Positions 32,674 through 40,321 of a stretch of DNA of 43,431 bases are shown here, in pieces. Below the pieces are notes generated by a model that had not been told where the DNA came from, searched no databases, and saw nothing but the letters and a program-made list of their open reading frames with translations. Position numbers and translations under genes: made by a program. Source of the stretch: Paramylibacter ulvae (GTDB lineage: Bacteria > Pseudomonadota > Alphaproteobacteria > Rhodobacterales > Rhodobacteraceae); contig NZ_BMZF01000012.1 of NCBI RefSeq assembly GCF_014652655.1, positions 1 to 43,431 on the forward strand, written 5' to 3'. Within the stretch, counting starts at the first letter, position 1; every line of letters starts with the position of its first letter.

Positions 32674-34120
32674 GCTTTCCCAAGAGGAAGTCACAGCCAT
32701 CATACGTGCCACCAATGCAGGCAGCGTGATCGCGGCAGCCGGGTGTGGAAAAACTGAGCAAATCGTACGGACGGTGAAAGCGATTAGTGACGATCCGGAG
32801 GTATCGAAACGCAGCCTCATTCTTACCCATACGTTTGCGGGAGTCGATGTATTGCACAAGCGACTACGCAAGCTAGAGGTACCCGCGTCGTCCTACAGGC
32901 TCGATACAATCGCCAGTTGGTGCCTGCGATTTGCAAAAAACTATCCGAAGACGTCGGAAATCCTTAAAACTAACCCACAGAGCAATGAGGAATGGCGTAA
33001 CGTCTATCCTGCCGCGGTCAAGCTGCTTGATTCCCGTAGTATCGATGATGTGGTCCTTAGCACGTACGACTGTGTTTTCGTAGATGAGTATCAGGACTGT
33101 AGCGCACACCAGCATGAGCTAATTGTGCGACTTAAACAGCTTGTTCCCGTCTGCATTTTTGGGGATCCGCTGCAATCGATTTTCGAGTTCGATGGTGTAG
33201 TGGATTGGTCCGATGTTGTCGAAAGGGACTTTCCTAATGTCGCTAAGCTCACCACGCCTTGGCGTTGGAGGAGCGAAGATTCCAACACAGAGCTTGGAGA
33301 GTATTTGGTCGAGTTGCGGGAACAGATTGAAGCTGGGGGCCCCTTGGACTTTCGGATCGACGGAAGAGGAATTCAGCGCTCTTGGCTACCTGATCTTCCT
33401 GGACCGAAGTCTGGGAAGGTTTTAAGCACTTGTCTTGATACAATGGACTTGGAAGGCACCTTAGTGGTTGTGGCGCAATCCGCATCAGAAGCCTCGCGAG
33501 CAAAAATCGCCGAAAAACTTGCTAAGCAACGGTTCGCAGTTGTTGAGCCAGTTTCATGCAAACCGCTAGCCAAGCATGCTAAATTAATTGAGCAATCAGG
33601 CGATGAAGGTAGGCTTTCAGCGGTTCTTGACTTTGTTAAGCTTTGCGTTGTTGGCCTCAGGGCTGATTTTTCAAGTTCAGTGAAATCTCACCAAATCGGA
33701 AAACGCGCTGGAAGATCGAAGTTCGGCGAGCTTATCGACATCGGAGATCGAGTCACTGAGCCGGATGGGTTAACGCATGTGTTGGACCTTATTGAAGGTA
33801 TTTTGGACCGAGACGACATTTTTTCGTATCGCCGCGAAATCCTTAGCATGATGCTCTCGGCGCTTCGAACATCAAGAGCTACAGGGGTGGCGCTGACCGA
33901 AGCCGCAGCGGATGTGGAAGCTAAGACAAGGCACTTAGGGCGTCATGTTGCCCGAAGAAGCGTGGGTAGCACACTGCTACTGAAAGGCCTCGAATTCGAG
34001 CATGTGGTAATCGTGGAATACGCTGGGATGACCAAAGAGGATTGGTATGTCGCTCTAACGCGAGCGACAAAATCCGTTACCGTATTATCATCTTCTGCAA
34101 TCGTCGCCTTTGATAAATAG
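32666..34120 (+). CDS. gajB: Gabija GajB: UvrD/Rep-like helicase
   Basis: GajB is the superfamily 1 helicase partner that assembles with the GajA tetramer. The protein (484 aa; about 494 in the reference system) shows Walker A AAAGCGKTEQIV, Walker B VFVDEYQDCSAHQ, motif III IFGDPLQSIFEFDG, motif V LLKGLEFEHVVIVEY and motif VI WYVALTRATKSVTV. ATG 32666 is chosen over the in-frame TTG at 32663; either overlaps the end of gajA, so the pair is translationally coupled. A TOPRIM-OLD protein followed by a UvrD helicase is the class 2 OLD arrangement, equivalent to Gabija. Confidence 0.92.
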   Translation: MPELSQEEVTAIIRATNAGSVIAAAGCGKTEQIVRTVKAISDDPEVSKRSLILTHTFAGVDVLHKRLRKLEVPASSYRLDTIASWCLRFAKNYPKTSEILKTNPQSNEEWRNVYPAAVKLLDSRSIDDVVLSTYDCVFVDEYQDCSAHQHELIVRLKQLVPVCIFGDPLQSIFEFDGVVDWSDVVERDFPNVAKLTTPWRWRSEDSNTELGEYLVELREQIEAGGPLDFRIDGRGIQRSWLPDLPGPKSGKVLSTCLDTMDLEGTLVVVAQSASEASRAKIAEKLAKQRFAVVEPVSCKPLAKHAKLIEQSGDEGRLSAVLDFVKLCVVGLRADFSSSVKSHQIGKRAGRSKFGELIDIGDRVTEPDGLTHVLDLIEGILDRDDIFSYRREILSMMLSALRTSRATGVALTEAAADVEAKTRHLGRHVARRSVGSTLLLKGLEFEHVVIVEYAGMTKEDWYVALTRATKSVTVLSSSAIVAFDK

Positions 34121-34250
34121 CAACGCGCGTTTTTGATCTGCTCTCAAAAGCCAATCTCTGTTTCTGTTTAGAATAGCATACGATTAGGCCATGTCATCGC
34201 TTGCCGGAAGCGTCGGGTTTGATGTCAGCTAGGCACAGTCGAAGCATAAT

Positions 34251-34303
34251 TTGACATTTTTACGTAAATCAGTTATTTCACGTAATATACATTTTTTACG
34301 TAA
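34251..34303 (+). promoter_or_regulatory. Promoter with three 18-bp-spaced TACGTAA operator sites
   Basis: A consensus -35 TTGACA (34251-34256) has a -10 candidate TATTTC 17 bases on (34274-34279). TACGTAA at 34261, CACGTAA at 34279 and TACGTAA at 34297 are spaced exactly 18 bp apart, each preceded by a T-run. They cover the spacer, the start site and the stretch just before the ribosome site (AGGGAG) of the 34316 gene, a layout expected for tight repression. Confidence 0.75.
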
Positions 34304-34315
34304 GTAGGGAGCAAC

Positions 34316-35275
34316 ATGGAATTTCGCGCTAACCAAGCAGCAGACCGTTTGAACAACAATGTGACGCGCTACTTTACCAAGAATCTGTCTGATCCGGCAG
34401 CGGGAGTGAGACTCCTCGGCGAAATACAAAAAAGACTCGGGAATGCCGTCGAAGGCTTGCCCGACTGGCATCCGATCTTGACTGCACCGGCTGAGCGCCC
34501 TCAAGCCCACTGGCACGCGTCGAGTTACTCATCACTACCAATATATAACTCATGCGATCACACTCAGGAATTTGTGCGAGGAATGCTCACCTGTCCATAT
34601 AGTGAATCAGACGCCGATAAACTCGTAGAGACGGTGAACCAAGTCCAGGGGTTGAACGCTGAACGTCTTGATGGAGCCCTCTATATGGACAACGCATTTC
34701 CGGTGTTGATTGAGGCTTGGGAGGTAAAATTAGAAGCGGATGGAACCATTCGGAGCCGAGATGCATTAGCTTGGTTCGTGCAGGCAACTGTAGAACACGC
34801 TCGGGAAGCAAAAGTCGCTGAAACGTGGTGGAACGTTCGGTATCTGACACTTGGTAAGCCACACGGAGCCCGGTCATCACTACTGGTAAACGACTATACA
34901 GGGCGGCATATGCGAAAGATTCTTGAAACCCTGAATGAAAGTGGAATGTTCGGTCCGGTTAAAGAAGTGTCGCTAGAAATGCTTTCAGAGCGAAAACGCA
35001 GTGCGATCGCTCGCACGCTGATGCGGGCGGCTATAGACGCCGCTACACCTCTTGACAGTGTGACCGATGAGCCTCGTGACTTCACTTTCGAGTTGCGAGG
35101 GGAAACCTGCATAGGGCGAATTCGTGATACTTGGGGTGATGCTACAGAATATTCGCTGCGGATTAGTATTGGTGAATTCGATTTGAATACGTCAGGATTT
35201 TACTACCCCAGCGGTGATAAGTTGGAACACACAGAACCAACTGGCAAACGAAAGCTTGCGGAAAAGTTCGTTTGA
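34316..35275 (+). CDS. Hypothetical protein (319 aa) in the defence island
   Basis: I do not recognise the family. The protein is soluble, without membrane segments. A stretch around residues 120-140 (YMDNAFPVLIEAWEVKLEAD) has an Asp followed by a hydrophobic strand and E-x-K, which faintly recalls the PD-(D/E)XK nuclease core; this is a weak reading. Another conserved-looking block is ETWWNVRYLTLGKPHGARSS. AGGGAG precedes the ATG. It has its own tightly organised operator-promoter (34251-34303) and stands between Gabija and the DUF2130 gene, so it may be a separate defence or regulatory gene whose expression must be held low. Confidence 0.7.
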   Translation: MEFRANQAADRLNNNVTRYFTKNLSDPAAGVRLLGEIQKRLGNAVEGLPDWHPILTAPAERPQAHWHASSYSSLPIYNSCDHTQEFVRGMLTCPYSESDADKLVETVNQVQGLNAERLDGALYMDNAFPVLIEAWEVKLEADGTIRSRDALAWFVQATVEHAREAKVAETWWNVRYLTLGKPHGARSSLLVNDYTGRHMRKILETLNESGMFGPVKEVSLEMLSERKRSAIARTLMRAAIDAATPLDSVTDEPRDFTFELRGETCIGRIRDTWGDATEYSLRISIGEFDLNTSGFYYPSGDKLEHTEPTGKRKLAEKFV

Positions 35276-35323
35276 TCCCACTTGCGTCCTAATCTTGTTT
35301 CAAATCAAGCGCGGTGAGAATGA

Positions 35324-35341
35324 CCAGAGCGTATGCTCTGG
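35324..35341 (+). terminator. Short perfect hairpin after the 319-aa gene
   Basis: CCAGAGC (35324-35330) pairs with GCTCTGG (35335-35341) around GTAT. No U-tract follows, so termination is uncertain. Confidence 0.45.
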
Positions 35342-35365
35342 AGGCGCATTCAGTTCGGTGGTAGC

Positions 35366-35381
35366 TTTACAGTTCTGTAAA
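35366..35381 (+). promoter_or_regulatory. Inverted repeat just upstream of the DUF2130 gene
   Basis: TTTACAGTTCTGTAAA is a perfect inverted repeat with 7-bp arms and a TT centre, ending 16 bases before the ATG at 35398 and just ahead of the AAGG ribosome site. It suits a dimeric repressor. Confidence 0.5.
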
Positions 35382-35397
35382 TTATTAAGGTGAGCTC

Positions 35398-36549
35398 ATG
35401 TCCGAGTTGAAAATCCAATGCCCGAAGTGCTCTAACGAAATTGAGTTGACCGAACAATTGGCTGGCCCGATGCTGGCCGACCTCAGGGCGTCTTTCAACG
35501 ATGAGCTTGCCAAACAAGAAGCGCAAGCGACGAAGGCGCTCGCCGCCGCGCAGGCGCAGGCCAAGGAAACGGCCAAAGCTGAAACTGCAGCAGAACAGGC
35601 CGCCCTTGAGGAACGCGTCAAAGCACAGGATGAAAAGCTGCGCGAGGCTCAAAAGGCTCAAGCTGCAGCGCTAAAACGTGAACAAGAGCTCAAGGACAAG
35701 GAGGCTGAGATGGAGCTGACCTTGCAAAAGATGCTCGCTGCGGAACGTCCAGCACTAGCTGAAAAGCTAACCCGCGAGGCGAATGAAAAGGCTGAACTGA
35801 AACTCGCAGAACAAGAGCAAGTCATGCAAGGCATGAAACGTCAAATCGCGGCGCTGAAACAGAAATCTGAACAAGGCTCGATGCAGACCCAAGGTGAGGC
35901 AGCCGAGATCGTATTGGAAGAAACCCTCGGTGCGGCCTTTCCGTTGGATGCCTTCGTGCCCGTTGCCAGAGGCGTTAGCGGTGCGGATGTGCGCCAGGAC
36001 GTGACCGCATCGGGTGGCATTGCCGGCAGTATCCTATGGGAAAGCAAACGGACCAAGAACTGGACCGCGGGCTGGCTGGCCAAACTGCGTGATGACCAGC
36101 GTGCATCGGGATGTGAGGCGGCTGTGATAACCTCCCAAGCTTTGCCCGAGGGAATTGACGGTTTCGGCATGGTTGACGGTATTTGGGTTTGTGCGCCCCG
36201 CTATGCAGTCCCGCTGGCGTCGTCCTTACGCCAAGGTCTGATCGACGTGGCAAACGCCAAGGGACGCGCTATGGGACAGGAAACCAAGATGGAAATGATT
36301 TATGATTACCTGACCGGAACGCAATTCAAACAGCGTGTCGATGCGATCGTCGAACGCTTCGAAGACATGCAGGACAACCTGCGCAAGGAACGCGTCTTTA
36401 TCGAAAAGCAATGGGCTCTGCGTGCCAAACAGATTGATCTGGTGATCGCATCAACGGTTGGGATGCACGGTGATTTGCAGGGGATCGCTGGCCGGTCGAT
36501 GCCTGAAATCGAAAGCGTTGAAGCGTTGTCGATCGGGAAGGATGACTGA
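35398..36549 (+). CDS. DUF2130 protein: zinc-finger-like start, coiled coil and nuclease-like C-terminal domain
   Basis: The 383-residue protein begins with a short CPKCSNEIEL knuckle. A long Ala/Glu/Lys-rich coiled coil follows (about residues 25-155), then the DUF2130 domain. In that domain GADVRQDVTASGGIAGSIL followed by WESKRTKNW gives a D...E-x-K pattern consistent with a PD-(D/E)XK-type nuclease fold, next to DDQRASGCEAAVITSQALP. A second coiled segment near 305-345 follows. Function is not established; nuclease activity is an inference. It lies alone behind its own operator between the 319-aa gene and rtcR, in a defence setting. Roughly 195 bp without a gene follow. Confidence 0.82.
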   Translation: MSELKIQCPKCSNEIELTEQLAGPMLADLRASFNDELAKQEAQATKALAAAQAQAKETAKAETAAEQAALEERVKAQDEKLREAQKAQAAALKREQELKDKEAEMELTLQKMLAAERPALAEKLTREANEKAELKLAEQEQVMQGMKRQIAALKQKSEQGSMQTQGEAAEIVLEETLGAAFPLDAFVPVARGVSGADVRQDVTASGGIAGSILWESKRTKNWTAGWLAKLRDDQRASGCEAAVITSQALPEGIDGFGMVDGIWVCAPRYAVPLASSLRQGLIDVANAKGRAMGQETKMEMIYDYLTGTQFKQRVDAIVERFEDMQDNLRKERVFIEKQWALRAKQIDLVIASTVGMHGDLQGIAGRSMPEIESVEALSIGKDD

Positions 36550-36744
36550 GGGTGGTAAATGCTCTGCAAAACGGCAGGCGAGGCTCTTCGACAGGCGGAA
36601 GGGCCCTTCGCTTCAAAAGCCTAAGCTCGTCAAGTGGGTTAGTGAAACACTAGCTTATTCGAATGTCCGCAATGCGGGCTGCAACTGCAGCATTGGGTCA
36701 TCGTGTCCAATGTCGATTAAGGGCCGTTCGTATTTATCGTAATA

Positions 36745-38316
36745 TTAAAGTCGAATATCAGCCCAAGATAATTCAAACCTATCCAAGTATTTTCGCAATC
36801 TGTCCGCATCATTTTTACTCTTCTTCTCTGCACGCGAAGCCGCAAAAAGTGTGCGCCCAGCTTCGCTCAGCGTTTGAGACGAGCTGCATGTTCTTATTAC
36901 GTTAGCCAACTGCGGAATATCAAAGGGGTCAACCTTATCTATATTTGGCCCTAAGAATTCAGACAGTAGTTTCTGATCAGGGTCCTGGACAGCGTCCCGC
37001 CATTGTTTTTTGAGAACTGAAATTTCATCCTCCACCATCGAAACCGTAATTCGTCCCCGAGCAGCGAATGTACAGAGCCGTTGGATGGATGCCCCGAGAT
37101 CTCTGAAGTTACCGGGCCACGGTGTTGCAGGGTTTTTGGCAAACCGCAGGTAAGCATCGGACGCATCCTTGTTAAAGCCAACGCGCCCACCCAATGTTTT
37201 CTCCGCGCGGCCAAGTTCGCATTCTATATTTGCCTGAATATCCTCGCGCCGTTCCCGAAGCAAAGGAAGTGATACCGTCCAAAGATTTAATCGCGAATAG
37301 AGGTCGGCTCGAAACTTGCCTTCGGCAACCAGTTTGGCCAAATCCCTGTTCGCCCCCGCCAGCAGTTGAAAGTTCACTTTGATCTCATGATCCGAACCCA
37401 ATGGATAGAATGAACCTGTCTCGACGGCATGTAGAATGGTTGCTTGATCATCGAGGCTTAGTTGATCGATTTCATCCAGAAATAAAACGCCGCCATCTGC
37501 TTCGCGCAGCAAACCCTTGCGATCTTGCCCACCACTTCCCAATGCAGCGCGGCGATACCCAAAAAGAGCGGACATGCCTTGTTCGCCTTTTAGGGTCGAA
37601 CAGTTGATGTGAATAAATCGACCTTTGACCATTCTGCGCTGCCGCTTGAGGTCATAAATTCGAGAAGCAAGATGCGATTTTCCTGTACCTGTGGCACCAA
37701 CCAAAAGAATGGGCGCATTTGACGAGGTCGCAATATTTTCCACTTTTTCGATTAGAGCATTGAAAACTTGGTTTTCAGTTTTTATCCCACCCTTTAACAG
37801 AGCGTTAGATTCAGCAGTCACTAAGTCAAAACGCTGTTGAAGCGCATCGTACCGACTTAAATCAAGATCGATGATTTGGATCGAGCCGTTTACGCCATCC
37901 TCTTCTGTAGGGGGTGAGGTTTGCAGCAGCCGCGCCGGAACATGACGAGATTCAGTCAAAAGAAACCAACAAATTTGTGCTACGTGTGTACCAGTGGTCA
38001 GGTGAACGTGATAACGCTCTCTGTCTTCGTCAAATCCATAGCCTTGTGCGAAATCAAACAGGGCGCCGTAAACCTCTTGGAAATCCCAAGGATCAGATAG
38101 ATCGACTTGGCGTAGAATAATTTCAGTTTCTGGAGCTAAGGCTTCGATGTCACGCTTTACGGATTTAGCCAATCGAGTGAATTTACGATCGTGAAGTAGT
38201 TCCAAGCGATCGACATCGAAATCTTCTTGCAGACATATGGATACAGATGGGCGCCATTTGCGACGTTTCCCCATATCTAACTGCGTTCCAAGGAATCCAA
38301 TTACAACGTTTCTCAT
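36745..38316 (-). CDS. rtcR: RtcR-like AAA+ regulator with CARF-type sensor, lacking the GAFTGA loop
   Basis: RtcR senses damaged RNA ends through its N-terminal CARF-like domain and turns on the RNA repair genes. The 523-residue protein follows E. coli RtcR from start (VVIGFLGTQLD) to end (NDADRLRKYLDRFELSW). The sensor domain has the VHLTTGTHVAQICWFLL block. The AAA+ domain has Walker A LVGATGTGKSHLA (about residue 205) and Walker B GVLFLDEIDQL. The sigma-54 contact loop, GAFTGA in normal activators, is AALGSG here (residues 257-262, codons at 37531-37548), though flanking sequence aligns fully. The C-terminal helix-turn-helix region is short. It is divergent from the tRNA-rtcB unit, with a 268-bp gap. 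Confidence 0.92.
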   Translation of the reverse strand: MRNVVIGFLGTQLDMGKRRKWRPSVSICLQEDFDVDRLELLHDRKFTRLAKSVKRDIEALAPETEIILRQVDLSDPWDFQEVYGALFDFAQGYGFDEDRERYHVHLTTGTHVAQICWFLLTESRHVPARLLQTSPPTEEDGVNGSIQIIDLDLSRYDALQQRFDLVTAESNALLKGGIKTENQVFNALIEKVENIATSSNAPILLVGATGTGKSHLASRIYDLKRQRRMVKGRFIHINCSTLKGEQGMSALFGYRRAALGSGGQDRKGLLREADGGVLFLDEIDQLSLDDQATILHAVETGSFYPLGSDHEIKVNFQLLAGANRDLAKLVAEGKFRADLYSRLNLWTVSLPLLRERREDIQANIECELGRAEKTLGGRVGFNKDASDAYLRFAKNPATPWPGNFRDLGASIQRLCTFAARGRITVSMVEDEISVLKKQWRDAVQDPDQKLLSEFLGPNIDKVDPFDIPQLANVIRTCSSSQTLSEAGRTLFAASRAEKKSKNDADRLRKYLDRFELSWADIRL

Positions 38317-38524
38317 ATAAGTATATTATTTCGGATAAAAGCGTATATCAATAGATATAATTATTCGATCACGAATTCACTAAAACATGATTTAATTTTT
38401 TAAATACAGTTACTTAATGAATTTTAAAATTTTCTTTGGAACGTCGCAAGTGTTCCGTCATCTTAATCCTACACAAAAGAGAGAAGCAAAGGAGCAAACA
38501 AATCCGTGTTTGCAAAGACAGACA
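38317..38524. promoter_or_regulatory. AT-rich control region between rtcR and the tRNA-rtcB unit
   Basis: The gap is very AT-rich next to rtcR and includes AATTTTAAAATT, a 12-bp palindrome. An inverted repeat GGAAC (38438-38442) / GTTCC (38452-38456) with a 9-base spacer may be a regulator site. TTTGGAACG there resembles a sigma-54 -24 box, but the matching -12 TTGC is missing at the correct spacing. No firm promoter can be named. Confidence 0.4.
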
Positions 38525-38573
38525 GATCGATGCAGGCCCTGATGCCCATATCCTTCGGGGTTTTGCATCGATC
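38525..38573 (+). ncRNA. Long hairpin in the leader just upstream of the tRNA
   Basis: GATCGATGCA (38525-38534) pairs perfectly with TGCATCGATC (38564-38573). The stem extends inward with G-U pairs and CCC/GGG across one bulge. It ends 11 bases before the tRNA 5' end. It may be a processing signal, a regulatory leader of the tRNA-rtcB transcript or a small structured RNA. It does not look like an intrinsic terminator because no U-tract follows. Confidence 0.55.
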
Positions 38574-38584
38574 ACCATAAATAT

Positions 38585-38660
38585 TCGACCGTAGCTCAGA
38601 TGGTAGAGCAGCCGACTGTTAATCGGCGCGCCGCAGGTTCGAGTCCCGCCGGTCGAGCCA
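38585..38660 (+). tRNA. tRNA-Asn (anticodon GUU)
   Basis: A full 76-nt cloverleaf with encoded CCA. The acceptor stem is TCGACCG/CGGTCGA with discriminator G; the D arm is GCTC/GAGC with G18G19. The anticodon stem GCCGA/TCGGC surrounds loop CTGTTAA (GTT at 38618-38620), the variable loop has 5 nt, and the T loop is TTCGAGT. The T stem GCAGG/CCCGC has one A-C mismatch at pair 51-63. The U1-A72 pair and G73 fit tRNA-Asn. It lies on the same strand as rtcB, which starts 34 bases after the CCA, and so probably shares a transcript with it. Confidence 0.93.
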
Positions 38661-38694
38661 AATTCGAAAAGCTGCAATAGGCCAGCGACGAAAG

Positions 38695-40122
38695 ATGAAG
38701 AGTAAGAAAATGACGACCATTGACGAAACTAAACACATTGTAACTGGAAAAGATCTGATTGCATGGGGCCATCGCCCTGGACCTGAATTTGCATCGCTAC
38801 TGGAAAAAGCGAACTGCGCAGTGAGCGAAGGTGCTTCCATTGATGCCGTTCAAAAACAACTTGAACTGTTTATTGTGCCGATGCCTGATCATCTTCCCTT
38901 ACATCCTGATGGTAAGATTCCTTATCATATGAACATTGATGTTTCTGAAGACGATGAACTGGACAATGTGGAAAAGGTCAAATTGACCATGAATGCGGTT
39001 ATGCGCACGCCCACCATTGTTGGTGGTGCAGTGATGCCGGATGCCTGTCCTGCGGGTCCAATCGGTACCATCCCAGTAGGCGGTGTGGTTGCAGCAAAGA
39101 ATGCTATCCATCCTGGAATGCACTCTGCAGATATTTGTTGTTCAGTAATGTTCACCGATCTCGGTGACGCTGACCCAAAGACCGTTCTGGATGCAGCTCA
39201 CTCAGTTACCCATTTTGGGCCTGGTGGACGTCGCAATGGACAGCGTTTTACGACTTCGTTGAAGTTGCTTGATGCGTTTCGTGAAAACCGTTTCCTTAGG
39301 GGCCCTCGTACGATGCGCATGGCGCAAGAACATATGGGCACACAAGGTGATGGTAACCACTTCTTGTTTGTTGGGCGGTCGCGTAAAACGGGCCGTACAG
39401 CAATGGTGACCCATCATGGTTCGCGTGGCCCAGGTGCGATGCTCTACAAAGAAGGCATGATCGTTGCGGAAAAGTTTCGTCGTGAATTGTCTCCTAAGAC
39501 ATTGAAGCAGAACGCTTGGATTCCAGCTGATACCCTTGAAGGTGTTGCATATTGGGAAGCTTTGCAATTGATCCGTAAATGGACCAAGGCAAATCATAAC
39601 GCGATCCATCAAGCGACGCTTGAAGTTGCCAAAGCACAAATGGGTGATCGTTTCTGGAATGAGCATAACTTTGTGTTCAAACGCGATGATATTTATCTTC
39701 ATGGTAAGGGTGCTACCCCCGCTTGGGATGGATATGCATCCGATGCATCGGGTCTAACACTTGTTCCGTTAAACATGTCGGAACCTGTGCTGGTCGTAAA
39801 AGGTTCAGATGCTGGTCACGCGCTGGGATTCGCTCCGCACGGCGCAGGACGAAACTATTCTCGCTCTGAGCATCGTCGTCGTATGGGTTCTGCTACAGCC
39901 GAAGATTTGTTGATCGCAGAAACCAAAGGTCTGGATATCCGCTTCCATGCCGGTCCGATTGATCCGTCGGAACTACCTTCCAGCTACAAAAAAGCTGAGA
40001 CGGTTGTTTCGCAAATCAGCAAATTCGAGCTTGCTGATATTGAGGATTATATCGACCCTTACGGCTGCATTATGGCTGGTGATGTTCCACCGCCTTGGTT
40101 GAACAGAAAAAAGCGTAAATGA
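38695..40122 (+). CDS. rtcB: RtcB RNA ligase
   Basis: RtcB joins RNA 2',3'-cyclic phosphate or 3'-phosphate ends to 5'-OH ends, using GTP and Mn(II), and repairs tRNAs cut by anticodon nucleases. The 475-residue protein has the metal-site Asp/Cys in HSADICCSVM (Asp146, Cys149), the His of GDGNHFLFVG (222), HHGSRGPGAML, and the guanylylated His in HGAGRNYSRSEHRR (382). The ATG at 38695 has a poor ribosome site; the second ATG at 38710, with GAAGAG eight bases before it, is a real alternative. No RtcA, archease or PrfH gene follows. The gene is preceded by a tRNA-Asn and faces an RtcR-like regulator. Confidence 0.95.
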   Translation: MKSKKMTTIDETKHIVTGKDLIAWGHRPGPEFASLLEKANCAVSEGASIDAVQKQLELFIVPMPDHLPLHPDGKIPYHMNIDVSEDDELDNVEKVKLTMNAVMRTPTIVGGAVMPDACPAGPIGTIPVGGVVAAKNAIHPGMHSADICCSVMFTDLGDADPKTVLDAAHSVTHFGPGGRRNGQRFTTSLKLLDAFRENRFLRGPRTMRMAQEHMGTQGDGNHFLFVGRSRKTGRTAMVTHHGSRGPGAMLYKEGMIVAEKFRRELSPKTLKQNAWIPADTLEGVAYWEALQLIRKWTKANHNAIHQATLEVAKAQMGDRFWNEHNFVFKRDDIYLHGKGATPAWDGYASDASGLTLVPLNMSEPVLVVKGSDAGHALGFAPHGAGRNYSRSEHRRRMGSATAEDLLIAETKGLDIRFHAGPIDPSELPSSYKKAETVVSQISKFELADIEDYIDPYGCIMAGDVPPPWLNRKKRK

Positions 40123-40136
40123 CGTAGATAAAACTG

Positions 40137-40158
40137 ACCATGGCTCACGGGCCGTGGT
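40137..40158 (+). terminator. Hairpin after rtcB
   Basis: ACCATGGC (40137-40144) pairs with GCCGTGGT (40151-40158), one pair being G-U, around a 6-base loop, 14 bases after the rtcB stop. The following TACCGTTTATAT is only weakly U-rich. Confidence 0.6.
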
Positions 40159-40321
40159 TACCGTTTATATACAGCGGCAGCTAATGGTGCTTTCGGAAAC
40201 TGTCAAAACTCAGATGTATTTCTATTTAAAGGCAGCTTTGGGCCGAAACTTCGGTTTAATGTCCATGAAAAATACTGAATTATGCGTTTAGATTACGAAT
40301 TGCAGAAATCCATGGGGACGA

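Noticed and set aside
36550-36744. A small gene or second tRNA after the DUF2130 gene
   Set aside because: No cloverleaf could be folded by eye and the short frames have no start signals or family likeness; only minor inverted motifs (TGCAACTGCAGCA region) are seen.
38435-38456. Sigma-54 promoter for tRNA-rtcB (TTTGGAACG resembling a -24 box)
   Set aside because: The -12 element at the correct spacing does not match TTGC, and the RtcR-like protein lacks the GAFTGA loop. Kept only as an inverted repeat.
38525-38573. Y RNA (YrlA-like) gene, known from other rtcB operons
   Set aside because: The hairpin lacks a tRNA-like module of its own and no Ro60/Rsr protein gene is present in the window.
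38585-38660. The tRNA as an integrase attachment site
   Set aside because: The recombinase lies about 8 kb away and I found no duplicated tRNA 3' end elsewhere in the window. The close spacing to rtcB suggests a functional link instead.
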